A stretch of 64,000 nt of DNA from Candidatus Parvarchaeota archaeon UBA573 (GCA_002502045.1 DAPE01000011.1:67662-131661); one strand, 5' to 3'; shown: positions 45,015-55,065, counted from the first letter of the stretch. Notes: a model not told the origin generated them from the letters alone. Made by a program: numbers and translations.

Positions 45015-45160
45015 ATTGTAATTACATTTGTTTTATTTACTGATATAGATTTTTTACGTTTAAATAGGTTAACATTTGCAATTGTATTTCATTTAATACA
45101 TAAATCCTTTAATAGTTTATCTCAATATACCTATTTATAACAAAAAATAGGGTAATCCTA
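45015..45160 (-). promoter_or_regulatory. Promoter and leader of the ribosomal protein operon
   Basis: A 146-bp gap between uL3 and pyruvate kinase. On the minus strand TATTTAAA (45059-45066) is preceded by purine/CC bases as for a BRE, and would place the transcript start near 45030, about 15-20 nt before the uL3 ATG. No Shine-Dalgarno-like GGAGG is seen. The rest is AT-rich with no obvious hairpin. Confidence 0.5.
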
Positions 45161-46501
45161 CTAAAAACTTATTATTCTGATATTTTCCGTCGAGTTCTCA
45201 CTCAATGACAAACCAGAAATTATTATGGCTTTTTTTATGCCCTTTTCTTTTGCTATCTTAAAAAGATCCTTTTCTGCAGTTTTAAGGCTTTTTACTAATA
45301 TTCCATTTACATTTTTGCTGAAAAAAAACTTGGAAAAGGTGGTCTTGCTGGTAGTTACGGCAGATATATCCAGAGGAAGATGGTATCTTGAAAGTCTAAA
45401 TGCACTTCTGCCTGAAGGAGTAAATGTTATTATTTTATCTATCTTAGTGTTTATAACAAGGTCTATTGTAGAATTTAATATGGCATCATGTATATCTGCG
45501 ATTTTATATCTTTTTACAATACCAGAATAATGATATTTTGCTATTATTCGTTTTAACATTGCCAGTGCCTTTAATGGATAAACTCCTATAGCAGTTTCTT
45601 CTGAAAGCATTACTGCATCTGTTCCTTCGTCTACAGCTGTAAAAACATCATCGGCTTCTGCACGAGTTGGCATTACATTGTTTGTCATTGATTCAAGCAT
45701 TTGCGTGGCAGTTATAACAGGCTTACTGTTTTCATTGCAAACCGAAAGAAGCTTCTTTTGAATTTCTGGCAGATCCGCTATGTCTATATTTAAACCAAGA
45801 TCTCCGCGAGCAACCATTATTACATCTGCAACTTTGACAATTTCATCAAAATGTTTTACTGCTTCTATACGCTCTATTTTTGCTATCAGTACACTTTTCT
45901 CTCCAGCTATCTTCCTAACATTTTCTATATCTTTTGCGCTGGAGATAAAAGACAAAGCAAAGGTGTTTATCCCAAGACTTAAACCAAACTTAATCCCATC
46001 TTTATCTTTTTTTGTAGGGTATTTTCCTGGGTAAGAAATCCCTTTAAAATTTATACTCTGCTCATTTAACAAAACGCCACTGTTTAGAGCTTTTGCAACT
46101 AAAAGACCAAACTCTCTCCTTAAAGGCTTGAATTCTATTTTTCCATCGGATAAAAGCAACTTGCTTTTAAAAGTTATCATTTTTGTTATCTCATCAGAAA
46201 CTTGTATTTGGCCGTTTCTACCAAAAGTATATTCTGTTCCTTCCTTTATTTCCAACCGGTCTCCATGAACTTTTCCAGTTCTTAATTTTGGGCCCGGAAG
46301 ATCAAAAAACATCAGAACATTTCTTTTTGTTTCTAATTCTGCTTTCCTAACATTTGCAACTGCCTTTCTAAAATATTTCTTATCACCGTGTGACAGATTA
46401 AATCTAAATACATCCGCTCCTCTAAGAATCATTTTTTTAAGCATCTCATAGCTATCGCACGCTGGTCCAACAGTTACTACAGTCTTAATGCTACTTGTCA
46501 T
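45161..46501 (-). CDS. pyk: Pyruvate kinase
   Basis: A 446-aa enzyme converting PEP and ADP to pyruvate and ATP. TVGPACDSYEMLKKMI, FRFNLSHG, FFDLPGPKLRTG, the catalytic IAKIERIEAVKHFDEI region, MVARGDLGL and the substrate-binding TATQMLESM are all present. The C-terminal domain is complete. It lies between the ribosomal operon and the 1191-aa surface gene, facing the same way as both. Confidence 0.95.
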   Translation of the reverse strand: MTSSIKTVVTVGPACDSYEMLKKMILRGADVFRFNLSHGDKKYFRKAVANVRKAELETKRNVLMFFDLPGPKLRTGKVHGDRLEIKEGTEYTFGRNGQIQVSDEITKMITFKSKLLLSDGKIEFKPLRREFGLLVAKALNSGVLLNEQSINFKGISYPGKYPTKKDKDGIKFGLSLGINTFALSFISSAKDIENVRKIAGEKSVLIAKIERIEAVKHFDEIVKVADVIMVARGDLGLNIDIADLPEIQKKLLSVCNENSKPVITATQMLESMTNNVMPTRAEADDVFTAVDEGTDAVMLSEETAIGVYPLKALAMLKRIIAKYHYSGIVKRYKIADIHDAILNSTIDLVINTKIDKIITFTPSGRSAFRLSRYHLPLDISAVTTSKTTFSKFFFSKNVNGILVKSLKTAEKDLFKIAKEKGIKKAIIISGLSLSENSTENIRIISF

Positions 46502-46532
46502 AACTATATTAAAATTCGCAAGAATTTATACA

Positions 46533-49500
46533 TTAATTTACCTGTCCATTTAATGGACCAACGGTTTCAACTGGCATTACGCCGCTTGGAGGATAAGAAC
46601 GCACTCTAAACCAATAATACTCCATATTGGCTCCAGGTGAACATTCTCCATCCTGTATAGATGCATATAAACTACTGCTCCAACCTTCGTTTGTATTAGT
46701 AGATGAAACAAAATTATAATTCCAGCCTATACCTTCATCTCCATTTCCAATCCAGTATATGCTAGCTACTCCGCTTCCGGAGCTTATATCAAAAGGATTG
46801 CCTATATTACCATATCCTCCACTTATGGACCCCCAGCCCCAACCCCAAGTATCCGCTACTCCTGCATAGCCTCCTGCGGTATCACTATTTGCTGTGTAGA
46901 TACCAACATCTGTGGGCCCACTCACTCTCGTCCCAGAACTATAAGTTTCCACAATAGAATCAGCTGCGTTTATTGGAGTATTGTATATTACTCCTGCCCA
47001 GGTACTTGAACAACCGTTATTTGCTACCTGTATATGAAGACCATTGTCTACTGTCAATGTAGCATCTCCTATATAAGAAGTAAAATCACTTGGTAAACTG
47101 GTTCCAGCAAAATTAGAATAAGCTGTAAACACATTAGCACCGTCATCATACTCACCATAAGTTGTAGAAAGCCGCGGAGCTTCTCCATCGTTAATGCTGT
47201 TAAACAAGCTTATATTTGGTAATGCAAAACCCATGAATGCAATATAGGATCCTCTTGGTTGTATACTGCTACCTAATTTCAGCCAATAATTTGTAGAAGT
47301 GCTTGCAGATGAAACGCCATTAAACTGTATATTGTTTATCAACAGATTATTATGACCATTTTGCTCATTTCCATTTCCTGAAAGTAAATACCATGCAATT
47401 AACCCAGAGTTATTCAAAGGAGCACCTGCTAACCCTTCATCATAAAGTAAGGCTACTTTTGAAGATGAAAAAACCTGATTATAAAATTGAACATTGGAGA
47501 TATAACCCTTAAAATCGAAAACTCCATTAGGTGCATTATTCCAGCCAGTTGTTTTCCCATCCCCTATAATCCAATAAGAAGGAGAGCATGTTTGAGGAGA
47601 ACCTGAATAAGTTGCTACTTGAGTACCATTTATATATAGTGTTTGCTGAGAGGGAGTCTGTACTACTGTTACGGAAGTCCATTTTCCATTAGCTACGAAA
47701 TAATTTGTATCAAATGGCTGAGAGTTTACCCAATCTCCGCCTGCCAGATCCCCATTTTTATTTACATATATAATAGGGCTGTAACAACCTGAAGAATTAG
47801 CATCTTCTGAGTTACCATTCCACAAAACAGTACCGTCACTAGTGGTTTTAAACCAAACACTTACTGTAAATGAACTAGAGGTGCTAAAAGGGTAATTTTC
47901 TGAAAGGTTTTCAGCGCTATTTACACCATTAAAATCTGCTAAGTCTCCAGATTGAATCCAAGACGGAATTGTACTCCCACTTGGAGAGAAAAATTCAACA
48001 TTACTTAAGCTTTGATTTTCAAATTTTTTATAGTCAAAAGAGTTTATTGATAGGTTATCCTGAAACGGATTTGATGTAGCAGAAGATTCAAGGTTTGTTA
48101 TTGATATTGGTACAAAAACTTTTACATTTTTAGGAATGTTAGCTACAGCTTCCCAATAAGTTTGATTTGCAAGGTTTGATTGATTAGAAAAAACAGTTAT
48201 ATTATATAAACCAACAGGTAGCTGTTTTTTATAAAGCAATGTTGAAGAACCAAGTGGAACCACCACCGAACCGTTTATCATCAAACCTATATGACTATAA
48301 GCTGTACCAGTAGCACTTATATTTGTTAAACTACCATAAGCTATTCCATCATTTCCGTCTTTAACGCCGTTTACAAATACAGTAATCTGTGGCTGTACAA
48401 TACCAAAAACTACAGAAGGCATAACTCCATTTGGAGGTTGTGAAGGAGAGTAGTAGTCTACAGAAGTATTTGACCAGACTGCATCTTCTCCAGGTCCACC
48501 TTGATTTGTATAGTCTATTTCTAATCTATAACTGCCATCTGTTGTAATCGTGCCGCTGTATTGTGTTGCGCCTTCTGGTACCCATGCATTAATTATATTA
48601 TTTGGATTATTGGAAGTAGATGATCCTCCTAACCATGGCATCAATGATCCGCCACCATTAGAGTAGCCAATGCCCATACCATCATCGCTTAAACCATATA
48701 TAGTTGTAGGAGAGTTAACTACTACAAAACCTATTGCCTTCATTATTACATCTCCCGGATTAGTTATTGGAGGATTTGGAAATGGACTTCCACCTGAATA
48801 ACTGTACTGATAGTTTATTATGACATTTGGATCAGTAGCTCCGTTAACATCTTGGGAGCTGCCTGACAATGCTGATTGGTATAGTGTTGGACCTGCTGTT
48901 GCTGTTAAACTACCGTAAGCGAAAACTGAATTTGGAGTTAATTGTGCTTGGTAAACTGTTGCCTGAGATTGTATTCCACCGCCATTTAACTGATAGAACT
49001 GATATAATAAACCTGTATTCATTACATCTGCTATATTATTGTACTCTCCATAAGTTGGAGAAAGCTGAGGTGCTTCACCAACATTTACTGTATTAAATAA
49101 ATTAGTAGAGGTTGAAGCAAAACCCATATAAATTGTGATAGAAGAAGAAGCAGGTATACCACTCAGTTTAAGCCAGTAAACAGAACTAGTTACAGTATTA
49201 GAATTCCCTGATTCTAACCAAGAGTTTATGATAGTACCATTTGGATAAAAAAACTCTACATTCTGTAGATTTGAAGCTTCATACTGCTGATAATCAGCAG
49301 AATCAACAACGACTTCTTGTTGGAATGGAGAAGGTGTTGCAGTTGATTGGCTATTCTTTATAGTTAAAGGGATGTAATTAATTATATTTTTTGGTATAAT
49401 AAGTAATTGCTGAGGCAACAAACATGACGGACTTATTATGTTTAAAGAGCTAACATATATTTCTGCAGTTGATCCAGACAAAAACTGACCCCCATTACTG

Positions 49501-50108
49501 GGAGTTATGCTACCTGAATAAAAGCCAGTTAAAGTAGACTCATTTTGTTCAGCTATCACTTTATTATGATTATATATGATAAGAGTAAAATTTACATCCC
49601 CTACTAAATTGCCGTTAGTATCTAAAAATGAAACATTATAGAAAACGCTTGATGGATTGAAAATATATGAGGTAGATATATAAGATATCGGGAGATCCAT
49701 CATTATTTGTGCTTCTGGTTTCCCATTTTCCTTTACCAAAGTAACCTTTCCGACGTAAGTACCAGAACTTATAGGGAGCTCACCATTCGTATTCAGAGAC
49801 AAAGACTGAGATGCTTCTTCTCCACCAAAGGATAATGACACGGAGGTATTACATATTGAAGATACAAGATTTAGGCCTGGAGAAGAAAAACTAAATTGTT
49901 GTGAGGAACCTATACCTTGGCCGGATAAAGAATTTACAGCATTTGCTATGCTTGTAGCAGCTAATTGGAGGTCCTGTGATGTACCTGCAGAGTTATAGCC
50001 AACTTGATAATAAAGAGCATAGGATATCGCCGCTGCTAGAATAAAAATAGCTATTCCCATTACTAACAAATACTCTAATGAAGACTGACTTTTTGACCCT
50101 ATTTGCAT
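46533..50108 (-). CDS. 1191-aa surface protein: class III signal, two DUF2341 regions, PA14-like and LamG-like domains
   Basis: The N terminus IGSKSQSSLEYLLVMGIAI carries the QxSxExxx signature of archaeal class III (pilin) signals plus a hydrophobic helix. Next come DUF2341-like residues about 240-358 (IPLTIKN...YGEYN), a PA14-like beta-region about 440-570 (GLSDDGMGIGYSNGG, IINAWVPEGATQY), a second DUF2341 beginning about 664, a LamG/concanavalin-like domain about 722-918 (FTVSVWFKTTSDG, QTLYINGTQVATY, YWIIGDGK, ISNVQFYNQVFSS), then the second half of that DUF2341 (about 925-990) and another glycine/aromatic-rich sandwich. LamG and PA14 folds commonly bind glycans, so an adhesin-like pilin is likely, as inference. 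Upstream neighbours are nucleotide and replication genes, so it stands alone. Confidence 0.82.
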   Translation of the reverse strand: MQIGSKSQSSLEYLLVMGIAIFILAAAISYALYYQVGYNSAGTSQDLQLAATSIANAVNSLSGQGIGSSQQFSFSSPGLNLVSSICNTSVSLSFGGEEASQSLSLNTNGELPISSGTYVGKVTLVKENGKPEAQIMMDLPISYISTSYIFNPSSVFYNVSFLDTNGNLVGDVNFTLIIYNHNKVIAEQNESTLTGFYSGSITPSNGGQFLSGSTAEIYVSSLNIISPSCLLPQQLLIIPKNIINYIPLTIKNSQSTATPSPFQQEVVVDSADYQQYEASNLQNVEFFYPNGTIINSWLESGNSNTVTSSVYWLKLSGIPASSSITIYMGFASTSTNLFNTVNVGEAPQLSPTYGEYNNIADVMNTGLLYQFYQLNGGGIQSQATVYQAQLTPNSVFAYGSLTATAGPTLYQSALSGSSQDVNGATDPNVIINYQYSYSGGSPFPNPPITNPGDVIMKAIGFVVVNSPTTIYGLSDDGMGIGYSNGGGSLMPWLGGSSTSNNPNNIINAWVPEGATQYSGTITTDGSYRLEIDYTNQGGPGEDAVWSNTSVDYYSPSQPPNGVMPSVVFGIVQPQITVFVNGVKDGNDGIAYGSLTNISATGTAYSHIGLMINGSVVVPLGSSTLLYKKQLPVGLYNITVFSNQSNLANQTYWEAVANIPKNVKVFVPISITNLESSATSNPFQDNLSINSFDYKKFENQSLSNVEFFSPSGSTIPSWIQSGDLADFNGVNSAENLSENYPFSTSSSFTVSVWFKTTSDGTVLWNGNSEDANSSGCYSPIIYVNKNGDLAGGDWVNSQPFDTNYFVANGKWTSVTVVQTPSQQTLYINGTQVATYSGSPQTCSPSYWIIGDGKTTGWNNAPNGVFDFKGYISNVQFYNQVFSSSKVALLYDEGLAGAPLNNSGLIAWYLLSGNGNEQNGHNNLLINNIQFNGVSSASTSTNYWLKLGSSIQPRGSYIAFMGFALPNISLFNSINDGEAPRLSTTYGEYDDGANVFTAYSNFAGTSLPSDFTSYIGDATLTVDNGLHIQVANNGCSSTWAGVIYNTPINAADSIVETYSSGTRVSGPTDVGIYTANSDTAGGYAGVADTWGWGWGSISGGYGNIGNPFDISSGSGVASIYWIGNGDEGIGWNYNFVSSTNTNEGWSSSLYASIQDGECSPGANMEYYWFRVRSYPPSGVMPVETVGPLNGQVN

Positions 50109-50116
50109 AATGTTAT

Positions 50117-50719
50117 TTATACTTTTATATTAAAGAACTTATCAATAATCTTATTTATTCTTTGACTTACTACCTCAACGTCTCCTTTTGCATCAATTTT
50201 TTTTATATGAAACTCCTTAGCTATTGAAAGATAAGCTTGCCTGACTTTAGAGATTTTTTCTAGGTTATCAAAAAGCTGTAATCCATCAACTTGCTTTTTT
50301 GCTCTTGATAAAGAAGTTTTAGGATCTAAATCTAGATATATACCCAGATCTGGCTTTCTAAAGCTGACATTTACAGAACGAAGCCATTTATAGTTTATGT
50401 TAGAAGCAAAGCCATATGCTAAAGTAGAAAAGAAATATCTGTCACAAATCACTATAAATCCATCTCTCATCGCAGGCTCTATTTCGGTTTCAAGGTGATG
50501 AGCCCTATCTGCACAAAATAGCAACTGCAATGCTTTATTAGATAAATTTAATTCTTTATTTAAAGCAGCCTTTGATATACCTCCTAGTATGCCATTAGTC
50601 GGTTCTTTTGTCAAAATAACTTTGAACCCTTTTGACCTAATATGCTCTGCCAATAAAACTGATTGAGTGCCTTTACCGGCATTGTCAATTCCTTCTATCA
50701 CTATAAATTTCCCTTTCAT
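50117..50719 (-). CDS. tmk: Thymidylate kinase, copy 1
   Basis: A 200-aa dTMP kinase-family protein: P-loop EGIDNAGKGTQ (9-19), the TKEPTNG dTMP-binding segment and CDRYFFSTLAYGF with the DR pair. The LID is LSRAKKQ, with basic residues available. It differs strongly from the adjacent copy (roughly a third identical by eye) and keeps the normal TMK E-P-T motif. It follows copy 2 after 1 nt. Confidence 0.88.
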   Translation of the reverse strand: MKGKFIVIEGIDNAGKGTQSVLLAEHIRSKGFKVILTKEPTNGILGGISKAALNKELNLSNKALQLLFCADRAHHLETEIEPAMRDGFIVICDRYFFSTLAYGFASNINYKWLRSVNVSFRKPDLGIYLDLDPKTSLSRAKKQVDGLQLFDNLEKISKVRQAYLSIAKEFHIKKIDAKGDVEVVSQRINKIIDKFFNIKV

Positions 50720-50720
50720 A

Positions 50721-51329
50721 TTAATCCATGTTCTCTTTTATTAAAGAAGATATCTCTTCAATACTTTTACTTCCATCTATTTCTACCCATTTTTTAGCAT
50801 AGAAATTCTCGCTTTTTAATTGGTCGTATACTTTAGAGACATTTGATAGAAACATTTTATTACTTTCGAATTTGTCCACATCCATCTTTCCTTTCTGTTT
50901 TTCTTTCCTCTGCATAGATATATCAACTGGAACATTTATGTAGAATACTACAGTTATTGGAGGCATCCCTAAAAGCTTTACGAATTCTTTTCCAGTTTCA
51001 TAAGAAAACCCACCGGCTGATTGATAAGCAATTGTAGAAAAGAAAAACCTGTCTATTAGAACATCATTCCCTTTTTTTATATCTTCTATTATCCTGTTTC
51101 TATCTTTTACCATATCTATCAAGTATAACATAAACAACTCATCTACCTTAAGGTCTATTTTTTTGTAAAGGAAGGATTTTATCCTTTCGCCGTATACTGA
51201 AGAATAATCTGGGTAAGAATAAACAGAAACGGTTTTACCTTGGCTTTCTAGCTGTTCCTTTAATATTTTAGCTTGTGTTGCTTTACCTGCTCCGTCTATA
51301 CCTTCTATTACAATTAATTTTCCTTCCAT
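50721..51329 (-). CDS. Thymidylate kinase, copy 2
   Basis: A 202-aa paralogue with P-loop EGIDGAGKATQ (9-19), DR motif LIDRFFFSTIAYQSAGG and LID segment MQRKEKQKGKMD. The dTMP-binding region reads YSYPDYSSVYGERIKSFL, as in the archaeal/eukaryotic type (Y-P-D instead of E-P-T). It starts 1 nt after DP1 and ends 1 nt before copy 1, so all three are cotranscribed. It may be the main dTMP kinase or act on another nucleotide; sequence does not decide. Confidence 0.88.
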   Translation of the reverse strand: MEGKLIVIEGIDGAGKATQAKILKEQLESQGKTVSVYSYPDYSSVYGERIKSFLYKKIDLKVDELFMLYLIDMVKDRNRIIEDIKKGNDVLIDRFFFSTIAYQSAGGFSYETGKEFVKLLGMPPITVVFYINVPVDISMQRKEKQKGKMDVDKFESNKMFLSNVSKVYDQLKSENFYAKKWVEIDGSKSIEEISSLIKENMD

Positions 51330-51330
51330 T

Positions 51331-52767
51331 TCATTCCCCCTTCAATCCTTTTTTATATATTTGGACTTTATCTCCAAGAAAATCTAGAATCTGAAAGCTT
51401 TTATCACGCATATTGACAACAGGGATCTTAGCAACATCAGGTACCATCCCGTACTTTTTCTGATAAGAAGTTTGATATTGCCAACATGATGAATTTATTA
51501 GTACCGTTCCTTTGTAGATTGAAGCAAGAGTTTTGTGAATATGTCCTGTAGCGTATATGTCTGGTGTTTCCTCTATAACTAAATAATCTTTCGGCAAAGG
51601 CATCAATTGAGTGGAACCATGTGATGGCGCCAGATGTCTTGACTTAAGTTGTATTTTCATTATATTCTCTATGTCTTCTGCATCCATCTTTGTATATTTT
51701 GGTATTTTATTTGCATAGTAAGTAATGCTAAAACCATGGTAAGACAGGAGGTTGATTGTTGATTTGCCAACAATTAAATTTACTTGGTAGGGGTTTGAAA
51801 GAAAAACTGCATTTTTTAACTTGTATAAATTTTCCGCAAATACTTTATCAAGCTTTGGCTGAGGCTCTGCTATATGAGTAGCATCATGATTTCCCTGAGA
51901 TAATATTATTTTTATGTTTTTTGGTATTCTATCTAAGAAGCTATACAGTTTGTCGTATTGCCCCTTCAAATCTGTTATTGCGAGCTCTTTCTCCTGATCT
52001 GGATATACTCCTATACCATCTATCAAATCTCCATTTAATACGATAAACTTAACAAGTTTAGCGATATCTGAATACTCTTGTATCTCTCCATTTATCCACT
52101 TTATGAATTTTTCAAACGCATCCTCAACAAAAAGCTTAGAACCGACGTGTATGTCTGATAAAAAAAGTATAAATGCGTCATCCATCTCCTGCTTAACTTT
52201 TTCCTTCATTTGTATATCTGGGAAAACTATATCTTTTACAAAGATAGCATCATTGTATTTTCGCCCGCTTATTATTACGACTTGATCCTCTAATATTTCT
52301 TGATTTGAATTTGTTATTATCGCCTTGTAACTTCCTGTGTTATCTTCTATGTCTAGTATTGTATACTTTTTCACAGGGCTTATAGAAACCGATGAAACCA
52401 TAACTATGGATTTTACATCTGAACTCTGTGGCATATTTTTTATATTTGCAATGGAAAGCAAACCTGATCTGTCTTTACTCATTAAGATAGTCTTTAACCT
52501 ATTGAATCTATCATTAAAGTAATTTACCCAGTTTGCTGGCTTAGCTTCGGATATTTCCCCCTCATAATTTTTTATAATTTCTATGCTTGAGTCTGTGCTT
52601 GCTTCCCCTTCATATAATTTGTGAAATGTGTTTATATCGAGAAAGTCTACATTGTTTTCCTTAAGAGATTTTATAAGTCCTTCAATATCTGAGATATTGA
52701 TATCTTTTATGGAAGAATCCACAAGTATGCCATTTGAAAAAAGGATATTAAGTTGAGTTTCATCCAT
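51331..52767 (-). CDS. polB: DNA polymerase D small subunit DP1
   Basis: A 478-aa proofreading subunit of the archaeal replicative polymerase PolD. An OB-fold (about 125-190) precedes the Mre11-like phosphoesterase: LSDIHVGS, LNGDLIDGIG, SQGNHDA, SYHGFS and TGHIHKT all keep their metal ligands, so 3'-5' exonuclease activity is expected. It is shorter than most DP1 (500-700 aa) because of a compact N terminus. Followed after 1 nt by thymidylate kinase copy 2, linking dTTP supply and replication. Confidence 0.94.
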   Translation of the reverse strand: MDETQLNILFSNGILVDSSIKDINISDIEGLIKSLKENNVDFLDINTFHKLYEGEASTDSSIEIIKNYEGEISEAKPANWVNYFNDRFNRLKTILMSKDRSGLLSIANIKNMPQSSDVKSIVMVSSVSISPVKKYTILDIEDNTGSYKAIITNSNQEILEDQVVIISGRKYNDAIFVKDIVFPDIQMKEKVKQEMDDAFILFLSDIHVGSKLFVEDAFEKFIKWINGEIQEYSDIAKLVKFIVLNGDLIDGIGVYPDQEKELAITDLKGQYDKLYSFLDRIPKNIKIILSQGNHDATHIAEPQPKLDKVFAENLYKLKNAVFLSNPYQVNLIVGKSTINLLSYHGFSITYYANKIPKYTKMDAEDIENIMKIQLKSRHLAPSHGSTQLMPLPKDYLVIEETPDIYATGHIHKTLASIYKGTVLINSSCWQYQTSYQKKYGMVPDVAKIPVVNMRDKSFQILDFLGDKVQIYKKGLKGE

Positions 52768-52851
52768 AGTACTTTAACCACCAATCAATAATATCTGTAT
52801 AATAATAAATATATGTTTAGCTTTCTTTTTTATTTTATAAAGAAGCAGATA

Positions 52852-54621
52852 TTAAATTTTGTCTACCAGATTTATTCCTAAAAACATTGAAAGGGTTTCT
52901 ACTACGTTTTTAAAAGCTGTAACAATTAAAAGCCTGCTTTCTTCCCTTTCATCACCTATTATCCGGTTCTTTTCATAAAATGCATTAAATGCGTCTGAAA
53001 TCCTGTGAAGATACTCGCAAACCAGATTTGGCTTAAGATTTGACACTGCATTGTCAAGTATTTCGTCCCAAAATATAATCTCTCTTATAAACTTATTTTC
53101 AGCCTCATCAAAAGAGACGACTTTAAAGTCCTTTTTATTTGCTTTTTTTAATATGCTTAATGCTCTTGAATAGCTGTAGTTTACATAAACTGCACTATCC
53201 CCTTTGAGAGAGGTTGCATCATTTATATCAAATATTACCATCTTAGATGGAGAAAACCTTAATATATAATACCTAATTACATTAGAGGCCAAGGTACTGA
53301 CAGAATTTTCATCTATTTTTCTGCCGTTTTTTACCGCCTCTTCTACAATTCTACCCTTTATTTTACTAACGAGATTATCAAATTCAACTGTTATTCCCTT
53401 TCTTCCGCTCATTCTCATAAACTTATCATCTGTCGTTATACCCAGATAAGATGCTGTATCCTTTGATATTGCAACTGGTTCATAGCTATAATGATTATAC
53501 GAGTCTTTACCAGAGAATCTTTCTATTATTGATTTTACTGCCTGCTGTTCAGCATTCTGGGCTGAATCGGTTAATGTAAATGAGATATCTATCTTTTGTA
53601 ATCCTATTTCTTCTCCGTCATTGCTAGACAGAAGTATGTCCGTTCCATCAGCATTGGATGAAAATTTCTTGTATTTTATCTTTTCACTAAGTATACTGTG
53701 TTTTATCATCGCATAAGCAATATCCTTTGCTATATAGAGAGAGGTTCCATCAGACCGAGTAAGAGTTACTTCATTACCTCCTACATCAGTTACTATGCAT
53801 CCTTTGTTCTTTTCATTTTCAGATATTTTAGCTATTTTTTCTGACATCAGCTTGTCCAAAGCTGCCTTGACAATACCCTCTTTTAGGATATAACGTTCGA
53901 GATCTAAAAGATTGTATTTTATATTCTCTCCAATTAAAGTAGAAAGCTGTGCAAGAAGCACTTTATTCACTATATAATCTAGGAATTCTAAGGTTTCTTT
54001 ATCTCCATGCTCTATTTTTAACAAAACCTCTTTTCTTTTTTCCAATAAAGACTCATCATTTTCATAGCTCTCATTAACCTCTTTGTATATCTTAGAGCAG
54101 TAAAGGTCAAACTTTTCATTTGTTTCTATTTTTTTATTCATATATTTAAACCCAACAATTATATCAGCAACCTGTGCTCCGGTATCTTCAATAAAATTAG
54201 AGGTTATGACATTTGCAGAGCTATAAACAAGGGACTTCCGCAGGAACTCTCCTATATATGAATTACGCATGTGCCCAATGTGAAGTGCTTTGTTTGGGTT
54301 TACTGAAGTATGTTCAAGCCTGATAATTTTACCGGAAAATAGGTTCTTTGTATTTTTTAGCTCTATTTTACTAAGTATTGCCTCTTGTTTTTCTAACTCC
54401 TCAAAGTTTAGATTTATATTTACATAGCCATTCAATGCTACGACTTTTTTTACATATTTTGAAGTAATGCCTTTTGCGATTCCTTCTGCAATAACTGAGG
54501 GATCTTTTCCATTGATTTTAGCATACTTTATGCAGCTAAATGATATGTCAGAAAACTGACTTGAAGTTAATTCTGCCCATTCAGGTAACTGCAATTTTTC
54601 TTTAATCTCTTGAAATTTCAT
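52852..54621 (-). CDS. argS: Arginyl-tRNA synthetase
   Basis: A 589-aa class I synthetase. It has the N-terminal Add-1 domain (about 1-85), the HIGH motif in KALHIGHMRNSYIGEF (about 113-128), the KMSKS-equivalent MSGRKGI (about 404-410) and the C-terminal anticodon-binding helical domain (SYSRALSILK onward). Length is standard. It has its own promoter, TATAAATA on the minus strand (54644-54651), divergent from aIF1. Confidence 0.94.
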   Translation of the reverse strand: MKFQEIKEKLQLPEWAELTSSQFSDISFSCIKYAKINGKDPSVIAEGIAKGITSKYVKKVVALNGYVNINLNFEELEKQEAILSKIELKNTKNLFSGKIIRLEHTSVNPNKALHIGHMRNSYIGEFLRKSLVYSSANVITSNFIEDTGAQVADIIVGFKYMNKKIETNEKFDLYCSKIYKEVNESYENDESLLEKRKEVLLKIEHGDKETLEFLDYIVNKVLLAQLSTLIGENIKYNLLDLERYILKEGIVKAALDKLMSEKIAKISENEKNKGCIVTDVGGNEVTLTRSDGTSLYIAKDIAYAMIKHSILSEKIKYKKFSSNADGTDILLSSNDGEEIGLQKIDISFTLTDSAQNAEQQAVKSIIERFSGKDSYNHYSYEPVAISKDTASYLGITTDDKFMRMSGRKGITVEFDNLVSKIKGRIVEEAVKNGRKIDENSVSTLASNVIRYYILRFSPSKMVIFDINDATSLKGDSAVYVNYSYSRALSILKKANKKDFKVVSFDEAENKFIREIIFWDEILDNAVSNLKPNLVCEYLHRISDAFNAFYEKNRIIGDEREESRLLIVTAFKNVVETLSMFLGINLVDKI

Positions 54622-54762
54622 AGTTTATAGATGCTTTTTCCATTATTTATAAAGTTTGTAAGCAAAGATTATAATTTAATATGGCCATTGGAAAGATTTA
54701 TATAGGTACCTAATCATATATAGACTATAAATTTTGTAAGGGGTTAAATAAAAAGATAAAAA
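54622..54762. promoter_or_regulatory. Divergent promoters of argS and aIF1
   Basis: A 141-bp AT-rich spacer with two clear TATA boxes: TATAAATA on the minus strand at 54644-54651 (23 bp before the argS ATG, so nearly leaderless) and TTTATATA on the plus strand at 54697-54704 preceded by GAAAGA, giving aIF1 a leader of about 35 nt that contains a purine-rich AAGGGG stretch. Confidence 0.55.
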
Positions 54763-55065
54763 ATGACAGAAGTTTGTCCAGTTTGCGGTCTTCCAAAAGA
54801 CCTTTGTATCTGCGGAACCATTTCGCAGGAAACGCAGAAAATAAAGATTTATACTAAAAAGGTTTCTTTCAAAAAGATGGTCACTATTATAAATGGTTTA
54901 GATTCAAAGGCCGTAAATATAAAAGATTTAACAAAAACACTTAAGACAAAAATAGCGTGTGGTGGGACATTTAAAGACGGTATGATAGAGCTACAGGGAG
55001 AGCATGTTGATAAAGTAAAAGATATACTTGTTAAACTGGGTTTTCCAGAATCCTCTTTCTCTTAA
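54763..55065 (+). CDS. sui1: Translation initiation factor aIF1 (SUI1)
   Basis: A 100-aa homologue of eIF1, which checks start codon pairing on the small subunit. The N-terminal zinc ribbon has C5, C8, C15 and C17; the SUI1 fold follows with the basic loop and the conserved KTKIACGGTFKDGMIELQG. It commonly lies between uL29 and rnp1 in archaeal ribosomal operons but here stands alone next to MetRS and initiator tRNA. Its stop overlaps the metG stop region by 4 nt (convergent). Confidence 0.95.
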   Translation: MTEVCPVCGLPKDLCICGTISQETQKIKIYTKKVSFKKMVTIINGLDSKAVNIKDLTKTLKTKIACGGTFKDGMIELQGEHVDKVKDILVKLGFPESSFS

